From: Tetradesmus obliquus
Lineage: Eukaryota > Chlorophyta > Chlorophyceae > Sphaeropleales > Scenedesmaceae
Assembly (NCBI GenBank): GCA_030272155.1
Contig: CP126197.1
Coordinates: 620,001-684,000, forward strand
DNA length: 64,000 bases
Direction: 5' to 3'
Part shown: piece by piece, positions 11,236-22,461 of the stretch
Numbering within the stretch: the stretch's first letter is position 1
How the letters are laid out: every line of letters begins with the position of its first letter
The notes under the pieces: generated by a model
Told to the model about the DNA's origin: nothing
What the model saw: the letters and a program-made list of their open reading frames with translations, nothing else
Databases searched by the model: none
Program-made: the position numbers and the translations under genes

Positions 11236-11522
11236 ATGTCACTGCTTCACTCTGCGTGCATGTGCATGCGTTGCAGGCAGTCTCTAGCCAAGCAGATCAG
11301 CAGCAGCAGGACAGTAGAAGATTCGCTATCCTTACTGCGGCAGGACATCAACAGCAGCTACAGCAAACTGTGTGCAGCAAGAGGCATGGCACCTCCAACA
11401 CTGCAGCATGGCAGGCTGCCTGCAGCAGCAGCGGCAGCTGCTGCCTTTGCCCCTGCTGCAGCTTCGTCAGCGGCTTCGGAGCTCAAAGCATTACCATCAG
11501 CAGCATCAGTAGCACCAGACGC

Positions 11523-11562
<40 letters not shown>

Positions 11563-12185
11563 GTTGCAGGCGTGTTGCCCTTGCAGTTGCTAAGTAGATC
11601 CATGTGCAGCAGTAGCGCAGCAGCAACACTGGACAGGTGGCCCTGCTCGACGCTTGCATGCCTGCAGCGCCAGCCACCTGCAAGCCCGTTACTAGCAGTG
11701 CAGCCTTGGTCATGTGGCAGAAGTGCTGCTGCTGGTGCTGCTGGTGCCATAGCGCACTTCAGAAGCCCCGCAGCCCTGCAGCAGCAGTTCCACACAGCTG
11801 TTGCAGATGTGTCTGCACAACAACTTGAAGTTGCTGCCAAGGTGGGCAAGGGAGCCCGCTGATGCCAGGCTGAGGACTGTTTCTGCTGCACAGTCTTTGC
11901 ACGCTATCACATGAACCTTTTGCTTGGTAAACTATTGAGAATTGACTTGCTTTGCATATAAACAGGGTGCTGAAGCGTCTTATTGCAGGCTGCGGCACAC
12001 TGGCTGCAGTTGCCCACGCGAGAGATTTGTGCAGTTGGAGCGTGACGCATAGCACCATCTGCTGCTGCGTGCAGGTGCTCAGCGCAGCAGGGCCCCTTGC
12101 GCTGCATGTGCCACAATACCGACGGCTGCCCAGGCTGCAGGCTGACCCACTAGAGACCCTGGAGCTGGAGGCAGCAGCAGGATGA
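11236..12185 (+). CDS. Hypothetical low-complexity protein, two-exon model
   Basis: Proposed exons are 11236-11841 and 12075-12185 (GTGGGC donor, GTGCAG acceptor, both phase 0), giving 238 residues. The N-terminal part (SLAKQISSSRTVEDSLSLLRQDINSSYSKL) looks like a folded helical segment; the middle is poly-Ala and a 13-Gln run near 11526-11564; the end reads VLSAAGPLALHVPQYRRLPRLQ and ...LEAAAG. I do not recognise the family. The helical N-terminal phrase faintly recalls repeats of algal organellar RNA-binding (OPR/RAP) proteins, but this is too weak to use. The 5' end may be incomplete. Support for the model comes from in-phase splice sites and from decayed copies of the terminal exon downstream. 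Confidence 0.42.
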
Positions 12186-12920
12186 GGGGCGGCAGCAGAT
12201 GTATTGCCGGGGTGGTGCAGCTGGAGCCTTTCACAGCAGCTGCGGCTGCCCAGGCTGCAGGCAGACCCACTGGAGGCTCTGGAACTGGAGGCAGCAGCAG
12301 CGTGAGGGGACCCTGCAGCGTAGGTGTTACACTGGTGTTTTTGTGGTGGTGCAGCTGGAGTCATTTGCAGAAGCTGCGGCTGCCCCACTTGAGGTCCTGC
12401 TGGAGGCAGCAGCAGCGTGAGAGGCTGCCTGCCAGAGCGTGTGGTATGGGTGTGAGGGGCTGCCGCAGTGCAGGACAGACTACCACCACGCTTGCGACAA
12501 GTGATGCAGCTGAGTCGCCTGCAGAATGCGCGGCTACCCAGGCCACCACACTCGTGACAAGTGACAAGTGACGCAGCTCCACACACGCAATGGCAATAGA
12601 CTACCACACTTGCAACAAGTGGTGCAGCTCAGTCACCTGCAGCAGCTGCTGCTAGCCAGGTTGCAGGCTGACCCTGCAGAGGCCCAGCTGTGCACTGCTG
12701 TTGGCTTGAGGCGCTGTCATTCAGTTTGCTGTGTCAGATGGAGTGTGATGGGCTGCTGCAGTGTGTATTGGCCAGGTTTCGCTTTCTGTTTGCCCAATGA
12801 GCGTGTCATTGGCTCCCCAAACTGGCGAGGTTACCCGTGTGTGACGTTGAAGATGTGTGGCTGGGACTGGCGCAGCTGATTTGCCTGCAGCGGCTGCGGC
12901 TGGCCAGGCTGGAGGCTTTG
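12110..12920 (+). repeat. Decayed tandem copies of the terminal exon of the 11.2-12.2 kb gene
   Basis: The phrase coding (L/R)RLPRLQADPLETLELEAAAG and stop at about 12118-12185 recurs with decay at 12238-12305, 12369-12420, about 12520-12560, 12630-12690 and 12878-12925. Typical shared core bases are GCTGC(C/G)CAGGCTGCAGGC and CTGGAGGCAGCAGCAG. The copies get less similar with distance. The pattern matches the 3' duplications in the hydrolase gene. Confidence 0.7.
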
Positions 12921-12925
12921 TACTG

Positions 12926-14200
12926 CAAAGGCTGGTGGCTGGGACTTCCTAGTAGGCATTGCTTGAGCCTGACGGCCTGCAGCTGCCAGCTTTTGTTGCA
13001 GGCAGCGGTTGTTGCTTTTCCCAATTCCCACGTCAGGCCTGTCAGTCTGTTCATGCTTTGTTGATGGTCGGCGATGCAGTGATGCCAGTGGTGAGATGCA
13101 GCTACATGTGGGACGCGTTGACGTTGACATGCTCCACACAGAGCGGATGCTTTGATGAGTCAGGTCAAGGAGGCGTTGCCAGGTGGATACCCATGTAAAC
13201 ACATCGACGTGTTGCTAGATCTCAAGTGATCATAGACGTTCTTCTAATCTTGCTTTGCATCCATACCCAGCAAGTAGGATGCAACAAACGTGTGCAGACA
13301 GTAAAGCAAGCAGCCAGGGTTGGTCTTTTGGCTGTAGCTTGGCTGGACACAAAAGACATTCACGTGCTGATGGCTTCTACAGTACTGTGCTAACAGCACA
13401 CGGCGGTGGTGTGGATGCTGCATGCAGCTCATGAGACCTCTACAGCGGCCAAACACACATAATAAACAAGCATGACAATGTATGCTCATACAATGCTGGC
13501 TCACACACGGCCGAGGATATGCGTGAACGTTGTACGTACAACGTTGTACTGATAACAACAGCATGTCTGCACCAGGCTACCGTTCATGGCAAATGGCAGA
13601 TGATATGCAGCAGTTGCAGGCTTCAACTGCACTAGATGAGTTGGTGCAGCAGCAACACAAGCTCTAAAAGTCTTGAGCACATGCAGCTGACCTGTGCAAA
13701 ACAACCATCTGAAGTTGAACCCCAGCGGAACCCGGAAACAGCCCGAAAGCCAGTCAATGGCTCCGTGCGGGAGGTTTGATGGTGGTGCCACCAACATGAT
13801 CTGCAGCACAACACTACTCCAAACGCTGGCTGCAGCCGCACACAATACAGAAGCACAGGAGCGCACACAAATCACAGATGCGCCGGCTGCGCGGGTGACA
13901 GAGGTGTCCGCGTTCAACAGCAAAAGCATGCCAAGCAACAGATATGGGAACGTTTCGTGCATCCTCTGTGACCAGGAGACAGAGACCTCCAAGGGCTGCA
14001 CGAACAGGGAAACTGAAACGGCTTGCAGCAGCTTTCATCACAAAGAACCACTTGGCAGCACTGCCCATCAGCATGCTGCTAGCAGTTCTGCGGTGACATG
14101 ACCCTGACCCTGACCCTGAAGACTCTTGGTGCACGTCTGGTACTGCAGCACGCCAGGTCAATCATTGCCTGCATCATCAGCCCGTGGGTGCTGCTGCTGC
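12926..14200. other. Intergenic stretch without a supported gene
   Basis: Open frames occur on both strands (minus 13501-14001; plus 13694-14101) with hydrophobic or low-complexity content but no family I recognise. Part of it is likely the 3' flank of the SGNH gene, which is transcribed toward it. Confidence 0.4.
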
Positions 14201-14215
14201 TGCTGCTGCAACCTG

Positions 14216-14700
14216 CTGCTGCCCCTGCAAATGCCGCCTGTGCCGTAAGGGAGGTGCGGTGCCATCGCTGTACTGCTGGTGCACAAACAGGACTGTGTGG
14301 GACTGCCTGACAGGGCAGGTCACTGCTTCCCTGTAGCATGCCTCTGCAGCTGTGGCTAGCTTGCCCCCTGCAGCCGCCGCCTGTGCCACAAGGGAGGTGT
14401 GCTTTAGGGTTCAGGGTTTATGTTTTGTGTTGCCTACATCAGCCTGTGGCTGCTGCTGCAAGCTGCTGCTCCTGCAGCCGCCGCCTGTGCCCCAGCGGAG
14501 GCACTGCGCCGTCGCTGTACTTGAGCCCAGTGGCCCCAGCAGCCGTAGCCTGTGCCCCAGCACAGGCGAAGAACAGCACGCCAGTCCACTTGTTGCCTGT
14601 GTCAGGCCATTGCTGCTGCCGGAAGCTGCTGGCCCTGCAGCCGCCTGTGCCCCAGCGGAGGCACTGCACCGTCGCTGTATTTGAGCCCAATGGCCCCAAC
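14216..14700 (-). repeat. Tandem copies of the SGNH-gene C-terminal coding end
   Basis: On the minus strand the last coding phrase GLKYSDGAVPPLGHRRLQGQQL (about 14629-14692) recurs downstream near 14462-14530 (YSDGAVPPLGHRRRLQEQQL), partially near 14360-14400, and near 14205-14275 (YSDGTAPPLRHRRHLQGQQQ). The copies follow the stop at 14602, so they lie in the 3' UTR or flank, as in the hydrolase gene. Confidence 0.85.
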
Positions 14701-17700
14701 GTCAACGGGGGTGTGCATGATTGCATTCGTGTATGGTACAACGGCCACAGCCTGCACCCGTACCCAATCGTTGTCCTTGATGGTTATGCGCACCGTGCAA
14801 GCTGGGCCGCCCAAAACCTGCACATCACAAGAAGGGACAAGGAAAGCAGATAACATCAAGCTGGGGGTTGTTTAGGCGGTCAATGTGCACAGGAGGTGAC
14901 GTGCAAGGAGCCAACACCGCAGCAATGCACCAGCAATGCATCAATGGTTGTGCCCGCTGCGCGCTCTGCATGCAGCGGCGCTGCATTGCAACCCATGGAT
15001 TGAACAATTCAATTGCGTTATCATGGCGAGTGCAAACATGTGTCCAACAAGCAGTGGCGCAGTTGTCAGTGACAGCCTCATGAGCTCAACCGCACAAAAC
15101 AGTTCACAACCGCAGGCAACCCAGCACTGTGCTCAGAGTCTGATGTATGACCAGCTGCAGCCCACAAAAAACCCAAGTCTATCTATTGTCGTACCTCTGT
15201 GCTGTTGGTTGCCACCGTCGCTTTTGTGTCTCTCCGTGCCCCCTCCAGCAACATCGGCCGGCATGTGCAGCCACTTTCACATGTCAGCTGCGCCTGCCCC
15301 ACAGTGCCCTTCTCTCCGGGCAGGTGAATCACACCACTCATAAAGAACACTGTTATTGCACGCCGGTTCAATGTGCCGCTAGGTGACTTGGCAGCGCTTA
15401 AGTCCAGCTGTAAGTCGAGTGTTGAACCTCTGCCTCGTGCTTGCATGCCAATGCTCTGGCAGTTTGGCAGCTTGCAGCCACGTGTAAAAGTCAACCCCTC
15501 CAAATGCCAGTCAACAACAGCCTGCTGGGTAGCGGTTGCGTTCACACCCATTGTGCCGTTTGTCGGCACAACGGCGCCCGACTGCTCTATGTTATTTCCT
15601 GAAATAACACCTGTATCCGCTGCACCTGATGATCCACTGCTGCTGGCGACCACATAGCTCTGCAGGTCCCTCCCTTCTGCACACCAGCTGTCGCCGTCGA
15701 TTTGAGCAACAAGAGGGCTGACTGGCCTCGGCACAGCTTCGTTGGGGGTGGCTGCTGCACCGCCTGCAGCGAGCGCCTGCAGCTCAAGTGCCAGCGTCTG
15801 CCGCACACCCCAGGCGACCAAGCCACGCCTGCATATGCAGCATTATACACAGATTGTTGGGGGATGAGGACTAACACAATGTATGCTGGGAATATGCCCT
15901 GCGGCTGGCCTGCAGCATTAACATGCATTGCATGCAGCACAGCAGCACAGGCGCCAGCGCTTGCTGTGCAATTGGTGCGGCAGCAGCGCGTGTGTCATCA
16001 CTCATACAGAGCATGTCCCATGATGGTCGCGCGCCGCGTGTTGCTGGTCCATAGCACATGGATGCATCACAGCTGCTGCAACAGCCTGACTGCAATTTTG
16101 CTCCTGCTGCTTGCGCTTCTTACTCATACAGAGCATGGCCCAGTACAGTGGGGTGCCGCGTGTTGCTGGTCTGCAGCATAACAATGCATTACAGACGCTG
16201 CAACATCCAGACTATGGAGGTGCTGCTGCTGCTGCTGCTGCCGCCGCTGCTGCTTCTGCGTCTCACCCATACAGAGCATATCCCAGTATGGTGGGGTGCC
16301 GTGTGTCTCTCAGCAGGTCCTTGCGGGTGGCATTAAGGATGCATAAAAGCTGCTACAATAGTCAAATCCTATGTTGCTGCTGCTGCTGCTGCGTCTCACC
16401 CATACAGAGCATGTCCCAGTATGGTGGGGTGCCGCGTGTCTCTCAGCAGGTCCTTGCGGGTGGCATTAAGGATGCATAAAAGCTGCTACAACAGTCAAAT
16501 CCTATGTTGCTGCTGCTGCTGCTGCGTCTCACCCATACAGAGCATGTCCCAGTATGGTGGGGTGCCGCGTGTCTCTCAGCAGGTCCTTGCGGGTGGCATT
16601 AAGGATGCGCGTGAGGGCCTTGTCACTCCACATGATGTCATACAGGGCATCACGTGCCTGCAGTTTATAGCGGCAGCAACAGCTGTATTGGCAAGGGCAA
16701 GCACAGCAATAAGCAGCCAACCAACGCTTGAGAGCATTGCTGGCACTTGCTTGCGCGTTACGTATGCAGCTGCTGACGCGAGCCGCTGCATTGCGCTGGC
16801 AGCTGCACAGTGCTGGTCACTGGTGTGCTTCAACTCGAGGGTGTAACACTGCTGGCTGTTTCACAACAAATGCTTACTTTTGAATATTGGAGTATATTAT
16901 TACTACGTAGCAAACACACTCACGCTGATCAGGGGCATGTTGTAGCGTGTGGCCAGCATGGAGTGCACCTCCTCGCCTGCAACAGCAGCAGCAGCGGCAG
17001 CAGCAGCAGCAGCATACAGATCATCCAGTGCCAACACAGCCTACTGCTGCCAGTGGTGTAACACGCCATGATGCTCTTCTGCATGCCATTTGACACTTGC
17101 TGGGCTGCGGCAGCATTCAAGGAGGTTCCAATGATCATTATGCTGGAAGGCGGCAGGTGCCATGAAACATCACATTCTTACGAATGACATACGGTTGCAG
17201 CTGCTGCGTACCTGCAGCATCTTCAAGCATGACAGTTGAAACATGACTGCATAGCAAGCCTGCTGCACATACCTGAATTGTAGTATGGTGCAGGTATCTG
17301 GCGGGTGCCGTTGTTGTTGGGTGTGGCTACGTCAAAAGTGTCAAAGCTGAACATGTCAAACGCCAACAGCGCAGCGTTGGGCACCTTGCGGATCAGCCGC
17401 CGTATAAGAGACTCGTACGCAATAATCTGCAACAGCAACAGCAGCAACAGCAGCAGCCGCCGCCGCAGCAGCAGCATATCAGGCTGAGCGCCAACTGTCG
17501 CCCTTTCCGGCAGTGCTGGCTTCGTCTGCACTGAAGGTGCTACAACTGTACTAAAAACACACCATTGTTGCGGGCCGTCACCAAGCATGCGCTGCTACAC
17601 AACTGGCAGCAGTGGTAAGCTGCAGCTAACAGTGTCAGCAACGCCAGGCGTGATCGGTGCAACTGCTGCACTCAAGCTCCACTTGACAGCTAAAGCTCGG

Positions 17701-18683
17701 TCGCTGCAGAAGTCCTGCTGCTGCGCACCTGCGGTGTCACCACTGAGAAGCAGTTGAAGTAGCTGCAGCTGTTGAGGTTGTACTCGATCAGCACAAGATC
17801 TGCCTCTGCAGGAGTCTGGTGGTACCAGCAAGCCTCAGCCATGGGGACGTTGGTGGCGTCACGCGCCAGGTTCACCTGCATGTGCAACAGTGAAAAGCAC
17901 CGTAATGCAATCTACCATGAAACGTATGGCATGATTTGACGTACTGTGGTGCAGAAGGTGGCAGCTCTGTGAATGTGGCATTGTGCATACCGTTGAGCAG
18001 CTGGCGTGACAACTGCCTGCACCACAGCTGCAGCAAAACGCTGCTGCTGCTGCTGCTGCTGCTGCCGCTGCTGCTGCCGCTGCTGCTGCTGCTGCTGTGT
18101 GACATTAGCAGCTGTCCCGCACCTGGATGATGTTTGTGTTGATGAATGCCGACTGCAGCCAGCTACAGAACTGGCTGACCCAGTTGGCACTTCTCACAGG
18201 TAGCCCAAAGCCTGTGCTGGCTGAGCCGCCAAACACAACGACTGTTATGTTAGATCCTGGCGTGGCAAGCTTGGCGGCCAGCCGCCGCCAGTTTCTGCCA
18301 TTGAGCTCGTCTTTCAGACCCTTCCGCAGCAGCCACTCAGGGCCATGAACTGCTGTGGGCATCATTGATTCGTAGCTGCGCTGTGCTGCTGCAGCTAGGG
18401 CCGATGACTGTACGGGCGCCTGGCTTGCTGCGGCCTGCAGGGCATGTGCTGCTGCTGCACCACTTGTCGCTGCTGCTTCTTCTCCAAGTGCAGGGCCTTC
18501 AGGCGCTGCTGGCAGCCGTACTGCATGTTTCAAGCTACTTGAGAATTGTTTGTGGCAGCGCCTTTGGTGTTTGCTGCATTTGTCCGGGCTCTTGGCGGCG
18601 GCAATGTCGCTGCAGTGAGCGCTGAGAAGCAAGACCAGCACCAGAGGCAACACCCTCACTTTGACATGATTCGTCCTGGTCAT
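14602..18683 (-). CDS. Secreted SGNH-hydrolase-like protein (7 exons, 629 residues)
   Basis: Exons, in transcription order: 18683-18123, 17875-17729, 17426-17273, 16976-16924, 16657-16533, 15828-15195, 14817-14602; every junction is GT-AG and keeps phase. Residues 1-29 form a signal peptide or anchor (VLPLVLVLLLSAHC). The SGNH fold is shown by VVVFGGSASTGFG with candidate nucleophile Ser154, a block like that around the family Asn (LVLIEYNLN, 214-222), and DTRHPTILGH with Asp334 and His337 as the usual D-x-x-H. A second Cys-containing domain follows (RDLQSYVV..., TCESGCTC, ACTVRITIKD), a combination I associate with a family expanded in green algae. Likely an esterase or acyl-modifying enzyme of the secretory pathway or cell surface; substrate unknown. 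The intron after exon 5 carries further copies of that exon's end. The neighbour upstream on the same strand is a glycosyltransferase. Confidence 0.88.
15995..16620 (-). repeat. Five tandem copies of the SGNH exon-5 end with its splice donor
   Basis: The 3' part of exon 5 (about 70 bases, coding ILNATRKDLLRDTRHPTILGHALY) plus its donor GTGAGA recurs downstream in the intron. Copies are anchored by the CTCTGTATG(G/A) end at about 16533, 16401, 16267, 16123 and 16002, spaced 121-144 bases. The first three copies are almost identical across the coding part; the last two are decayed and have lost the DTRH region. A CTG/CAG run sits between the units. Confidence 0.92.
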
Positions 18684-19698
18684 GACTGCTCAATTCAGAG
18701 CAGTCGGCACATACAGCTTCAAAGACCTGCAACTGGCATTAAGAGTTTCACAGAGGCCTGTACCAGCATCAACGCAGAGTCCGAGCAGCACAGAAGCAGC
18801 TAGGGACGAGCACAGCACAAGCAATTTGCAGAGCCCATAGCAGCCATAACGAGATAACACAAACAATGAAACAAGCTCATTAGCACCTTACAAATAATTC
18901 CACTTCAACAAGTGAACACATGAACGCATGGGTCATCATCGTCGCCAACTGCGCGGCAGCACTGATGCCCACCTGCACGGCTCCCCCTTTCTCCAAAGCT
19001 CAGTATTGTAAAAAACACTATATTGATGTCGATCGAAGGCTGTGTAACTTGCAACATGCATTGAGGACGTTCCTCGATCGACAGAGTTCGGGTCTTGTGC
19101 TCTATGACTGCGTTTGCAGAGCAGAACCAGCGGCATAAGAAACTGATATCAGAAACATATTGCAGCTATCAAGAGAGTGTACGGTTGTTGCTTTGTGCTG
19201 CAAAGCAGTCCTGCGCTCGGGTTCTCGATTGATTGCAGATCTGAATGATTGCATACGAACTCCTTGACCACTGCTGCTGCGCCGCAGGATTATGGACGTG
19301 CACGGTACGCAATTTTCTCAAAAATCAGTCAATAAATGATGTCATGCTGGCTGATCACTGTCACTACCAAGCAAGGAGGTGCCAACTGTGCAGAAACAGC
19401 TGCTGCACAGTTTGCAATTAATTGCATGCAACTATCAGGCTCTCCTGATCATACCTTATGCCATTTGACGCTGCACCAAAGGCGTTTACGTACTGAAGTA
19501 CAATTTCATTGTTTGCGTATATCAGGGAATTTGAACTCAAGATGCGTATGCTGCAACAGATACCTTGCTGGGGCGGCAGCTTCAGCTGGTGCCGAGTGGA
19601 GGCTCGACATGCAAGGTGCTGAACAGCACCCTTGGTTACAAGCAGCGGCAGATGCACACACGTACACACCAATATGGCGCGAAAGCATATGCTTTCGT
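18684..19698. other. Intergenic region between the SGNH and glycosyltransferase genes
   Basis: I see no supported gene. It should hold the SGNH promoter (right of 18683) and the glycosyltransferase 3' end. Base composition is more AT-rich around 18,830-19,030 and 19,310-19,340 than in the genes. Confidence 0.4.
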
Positions 19699-21388
19699 TC
19701 AGCGCAGGCTGTGCTGCGGCATGGCCTGCTGTTCAGCCCCTAAGCTCATGTCAGCCCTCAACACCAGCGGCTGTGGCCAGCTGCTGCTTTCTTCTGAAAT
19801 GGCTTTTGCAAGCCGCTGCTGCATGATACGCCCAACAGCTGCCTTCACCCGCCAGGCATGTGTTATGTACCTCCCCTGGCAGTTGAATTGGGGAGGTCTG
19901 TTGGCACGCAGGTGGTTGACAACCCGCTTATATGCATTGAATGCAGCTTGAGCTACAGTGTGTGAATCTTCCTGCAGCCAGCCAAATCCGTTGGCCTCAT
20001 CACAAGGGATGGTTGAAACCTCATGGCTTTGCAGCAGGGGCCGCACATAGCCATTGAAGGATGACTGGTCGTAGAAGGGGAAGTGGTGGTACTCTGTGTG
20101 AGCCAGGGCCTCGGACCACCAGCGCGCCAGCACTTGCCGCGACCTGTCAGTGTTGCGCCAGACCATGAAGCCTGAAGCAAGTGCAGCGTAGTGCAGGGCA
20201 CAGTAAATGAGAAGCTGGAATGACAGGTCAACTTTTTGTACCATGCGATGCTGTCAGGCTGCTGCATTATAATATGTGCTGCGCAGCAACTGCCAGGGTG
20301 TACAGCTGTGGCTGAAGCAGGAGCATGCAGGAGCTGTTAGCAATTTAGCTAGTTGCTGCATGTCTTTCCTCACCGTTACTGTGGGCCACGACCTGCTTGC
20401 TGGTGGTACCAAACTTGCAGGAAAGCCCTGCTAGCTGTGCTCACCTGTGTTCCAGTTCAGTACCCTCTGCCCAGTTGCATCTGCCATGTGGTTGTGGTAT
20501 GCATCCGTGTCATTTGCTATCCACAGGCTGGCTGTTGAGTTGTTGGCAGCAGCAGCTGGGGGCACCCCCCAGTGCTCCAGCAAGCACACCAGCTGCTGCT
20601 CTGGGTTGGAGATCATGGCATCCTGATCCTGCAAGCAATGTCCATCACACGCAGCCTTTTGATCAGCACAGCCACCAGCAGATACCCAACCATCTGCAAT
20701 ACATGGCAGTGGGCAGCCGGCTGCTCAGTTGCGTAAGATGAATCGGCAGTGACAGCATGCTGTAATCAGCGTGCTGGCATTAATCACAGCAGCATATGGT
20801 GGCATCAACAATGCTGCAATGACTGACCGACCGAACAGCGCTGCTCCCCAAGGAAGAAGGTTGCACAGTACGGCTGCAGTTGCTGTTGCAGAATCTGCAT
20901 CCAACTGGCCATGTGCCAGACTCCTGCAAGTGCCAATAGCATCTCACCAGCCAAACCACGTAGTCAAACTGCGGGTAGCTGTTGAGCATGTGCTTCAAGA
21001 TGCTGATTTTGTAGAAGTGTGGTGCCATGCCCCGGCCTGGTGCTGCTGCCTCTACAAAGCCCTTCTGTACAACAGTGTAGGTGGTTGATACTTGCTGCTT
21101 GAAGAAGTAGGGCTGGTAAAGCCTTGAGATATGGTACAGGTCGTTTGACTGCCAGGTGTCCTTGGCCTGTTCTTCTGTGTTCAAGGGCGCCAAGTGGTTG
21201 AACTGTACCACCAAGATTTTGGTGTCTGCCCAGCGAGACAGCTTGCAGGGCAGTACTGACTGTGATTGTATGGGTCGGCTTGCAACTGCTGAAGGCAACT
21301 TGTGCAGCAGCAGCAAGCTCAGGATAAGCATGTGAATACGTGAAGATGAGCTACCATGAGGGCTGCTGCTAACTGTGGGTTTTGCCAT
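19699..21388 (-). CDS. GT-A-fold glycosyltransferase, GT34-like (3 exons, 365 residues)
   Basis: Exons are 21388-20948, 20628-20445 and 20171-19699; phases agree and the sites are GT-AG. A hydrophobic segment near residues 20-37 (MLILSLLLLHKLPSAVAS) suggests a type II Golgi membrane protein. The catalytic part reads HFYKISILKHML...DYVVWL, then DQDAMI (Asp148-x-Asp150, the metal/nucleotide-sugar D-x-D), SLWIANDTDAY, and NWNTGFMVWRN, the usual 'N-(A/T)-G-x-x-x-x-R-N' strand of GT34 and related families. The C-terminal part (FYDQSSFNGYV, IPCDEANGFGWL) fits an acceptor region. The donor sugar cannot be told; GT34 enzymes transfer galactose or xylose, and a GT77-type relative is possible. It likely glycosylates wall polymers or glycoproteins. 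Confidence 0.8.
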
Positions 21389-22461
21389 AACGACTGCCTG
21401 TGTGCTACACAGGCCGAGCCCGGTGCACAGCGTAGCAGTTGAAGTCTATCTCCCTTGCTTGTTTCTTTAGCCGAAATCACCTGCGGCAGAGAGGCCTACA
21501 TCAACCTGAAGCTGGGCTGCAACGTCCCGCTGCTCTATGGCAGCAGTGTTGCCCTACTGCAGCATCAGTCTCACAGTGGGCAGAGCAACAGGCGCCACAT
21601 CTTTCTGAATCAGCTCACCAAGTTCAAGAAGGTGCTAAATATCCGTGATGATGTCGCTTTACAAAGTTGAGTGCGCGATACTTCCTGCGACTTCCGAGGT
21701 TTTCGGTTGATGACCGCATTCCTCCCTAACAGACACGAAAAATTGCTTAAAGCTGTCGGATGTACATAGTAATAGCGACAAGAAGCCACTGTCCGTTCCC
21801 AACGTTGCAGAGGTTGTTTGGCAATTTAAATTGTGTTACTTGCGGATGACAACAACCCTATTACAGCGACACTGAGCGTTCAACAAACAGCGATGTCAGA
21901 TGACAGAGCTGTGTTCCGTTTGTATGTGCTTTAAAGTCAGTAGCAGCACGCAATTCGAACGTGAGCAAGCTGTTGCCAGAAATATGGACATGGTTCTGCG
22001 TGTGCCTCTACGCTGGCCAGCACAACAAGCAACTGCAGCCATGTATGCATCTGTCCTGCAACATAGCCACATGCTACGCCATTTCATGACATTGAGCACT
22101 TCGATCATCGCGCATGTTGTCACTCAGTTACACAGAAGCATACATGAGCAGCACATCACCAGCCTCAGAACTCTGGCGAAGTTCACCAGCCTGCAGAGAC
22201 ACCACTGCGCTGCTGATCTATGCTACGGCACTGATTAGCTAGGTAGCACACTCACAAAAACAATAATACCCATATTGATGGCAGAAACAACAGTTCTGTT
22301 GATGCAAACCCATTGCAGGCACCAGGCAATCTGCCTGAGGCAGCCTGGGCAACTCACAAAGACCCGCCGCCAATGATGCAGCTTGATGCAGCAGCTGCTG
22401 AACCAATGATTCCACACCACACCTGACATGGTGCCGAACAAGGACATCCAAAGGCTGGCTA
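21389..22461. other. Intergenic region; dynein 3' UTR at its right end
   Basis: At 21470-21670 the plus strand has an open stretch (CGREAYINLKLGCNVPLLYGSS...) preceded by a TTTCTTTAG acceptor-like site; it has no ATG of its own and I recognise no family. About 22,130-22,461 is probably the dynein 3' UTR; a TGTAA on the minus strand lies at 22126-22130. Nothing else is evident. Confidence 0.4.

Noticed and set aside
11759-12607. 282-codon minus-strand frame
   Set aside because: Low-complexity His/Cys/Ser reading of the repeat ladder with no motif; the plus-strand model has splice sites in phase.
13501-14161. Overlapping open frames on both strands
   Set aside because: No conserved motif or splice logic was seen; lengths are ordinary for GC-rich DNA.
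15995-16620. Regular repeats resembling a CRISPR array
   Set aside because: Units of 121-144 bases carry coding sequence and a splice donor of the adjacent exon; there are no unique spacers, and the setting is a eukaryotic intron.
17100-17160. Possible extra SGNH exon (reading IIGTSLNAAAAQQVSNGM on the minus strand)
   Set aside because: Exon 17426-17273 joins exon 16976-16924 in perfect phase and gives the expected continuous family sequence, so this stretch is intronic.
17912-18105. Possible second SGNH exon (NGMHNATFTELPPSAPQ on the minus strand)
   Set aside because: The junction 18123 to 17875 is in phase and reads directly into VNLARDATN as expected; an added exon is not needed.
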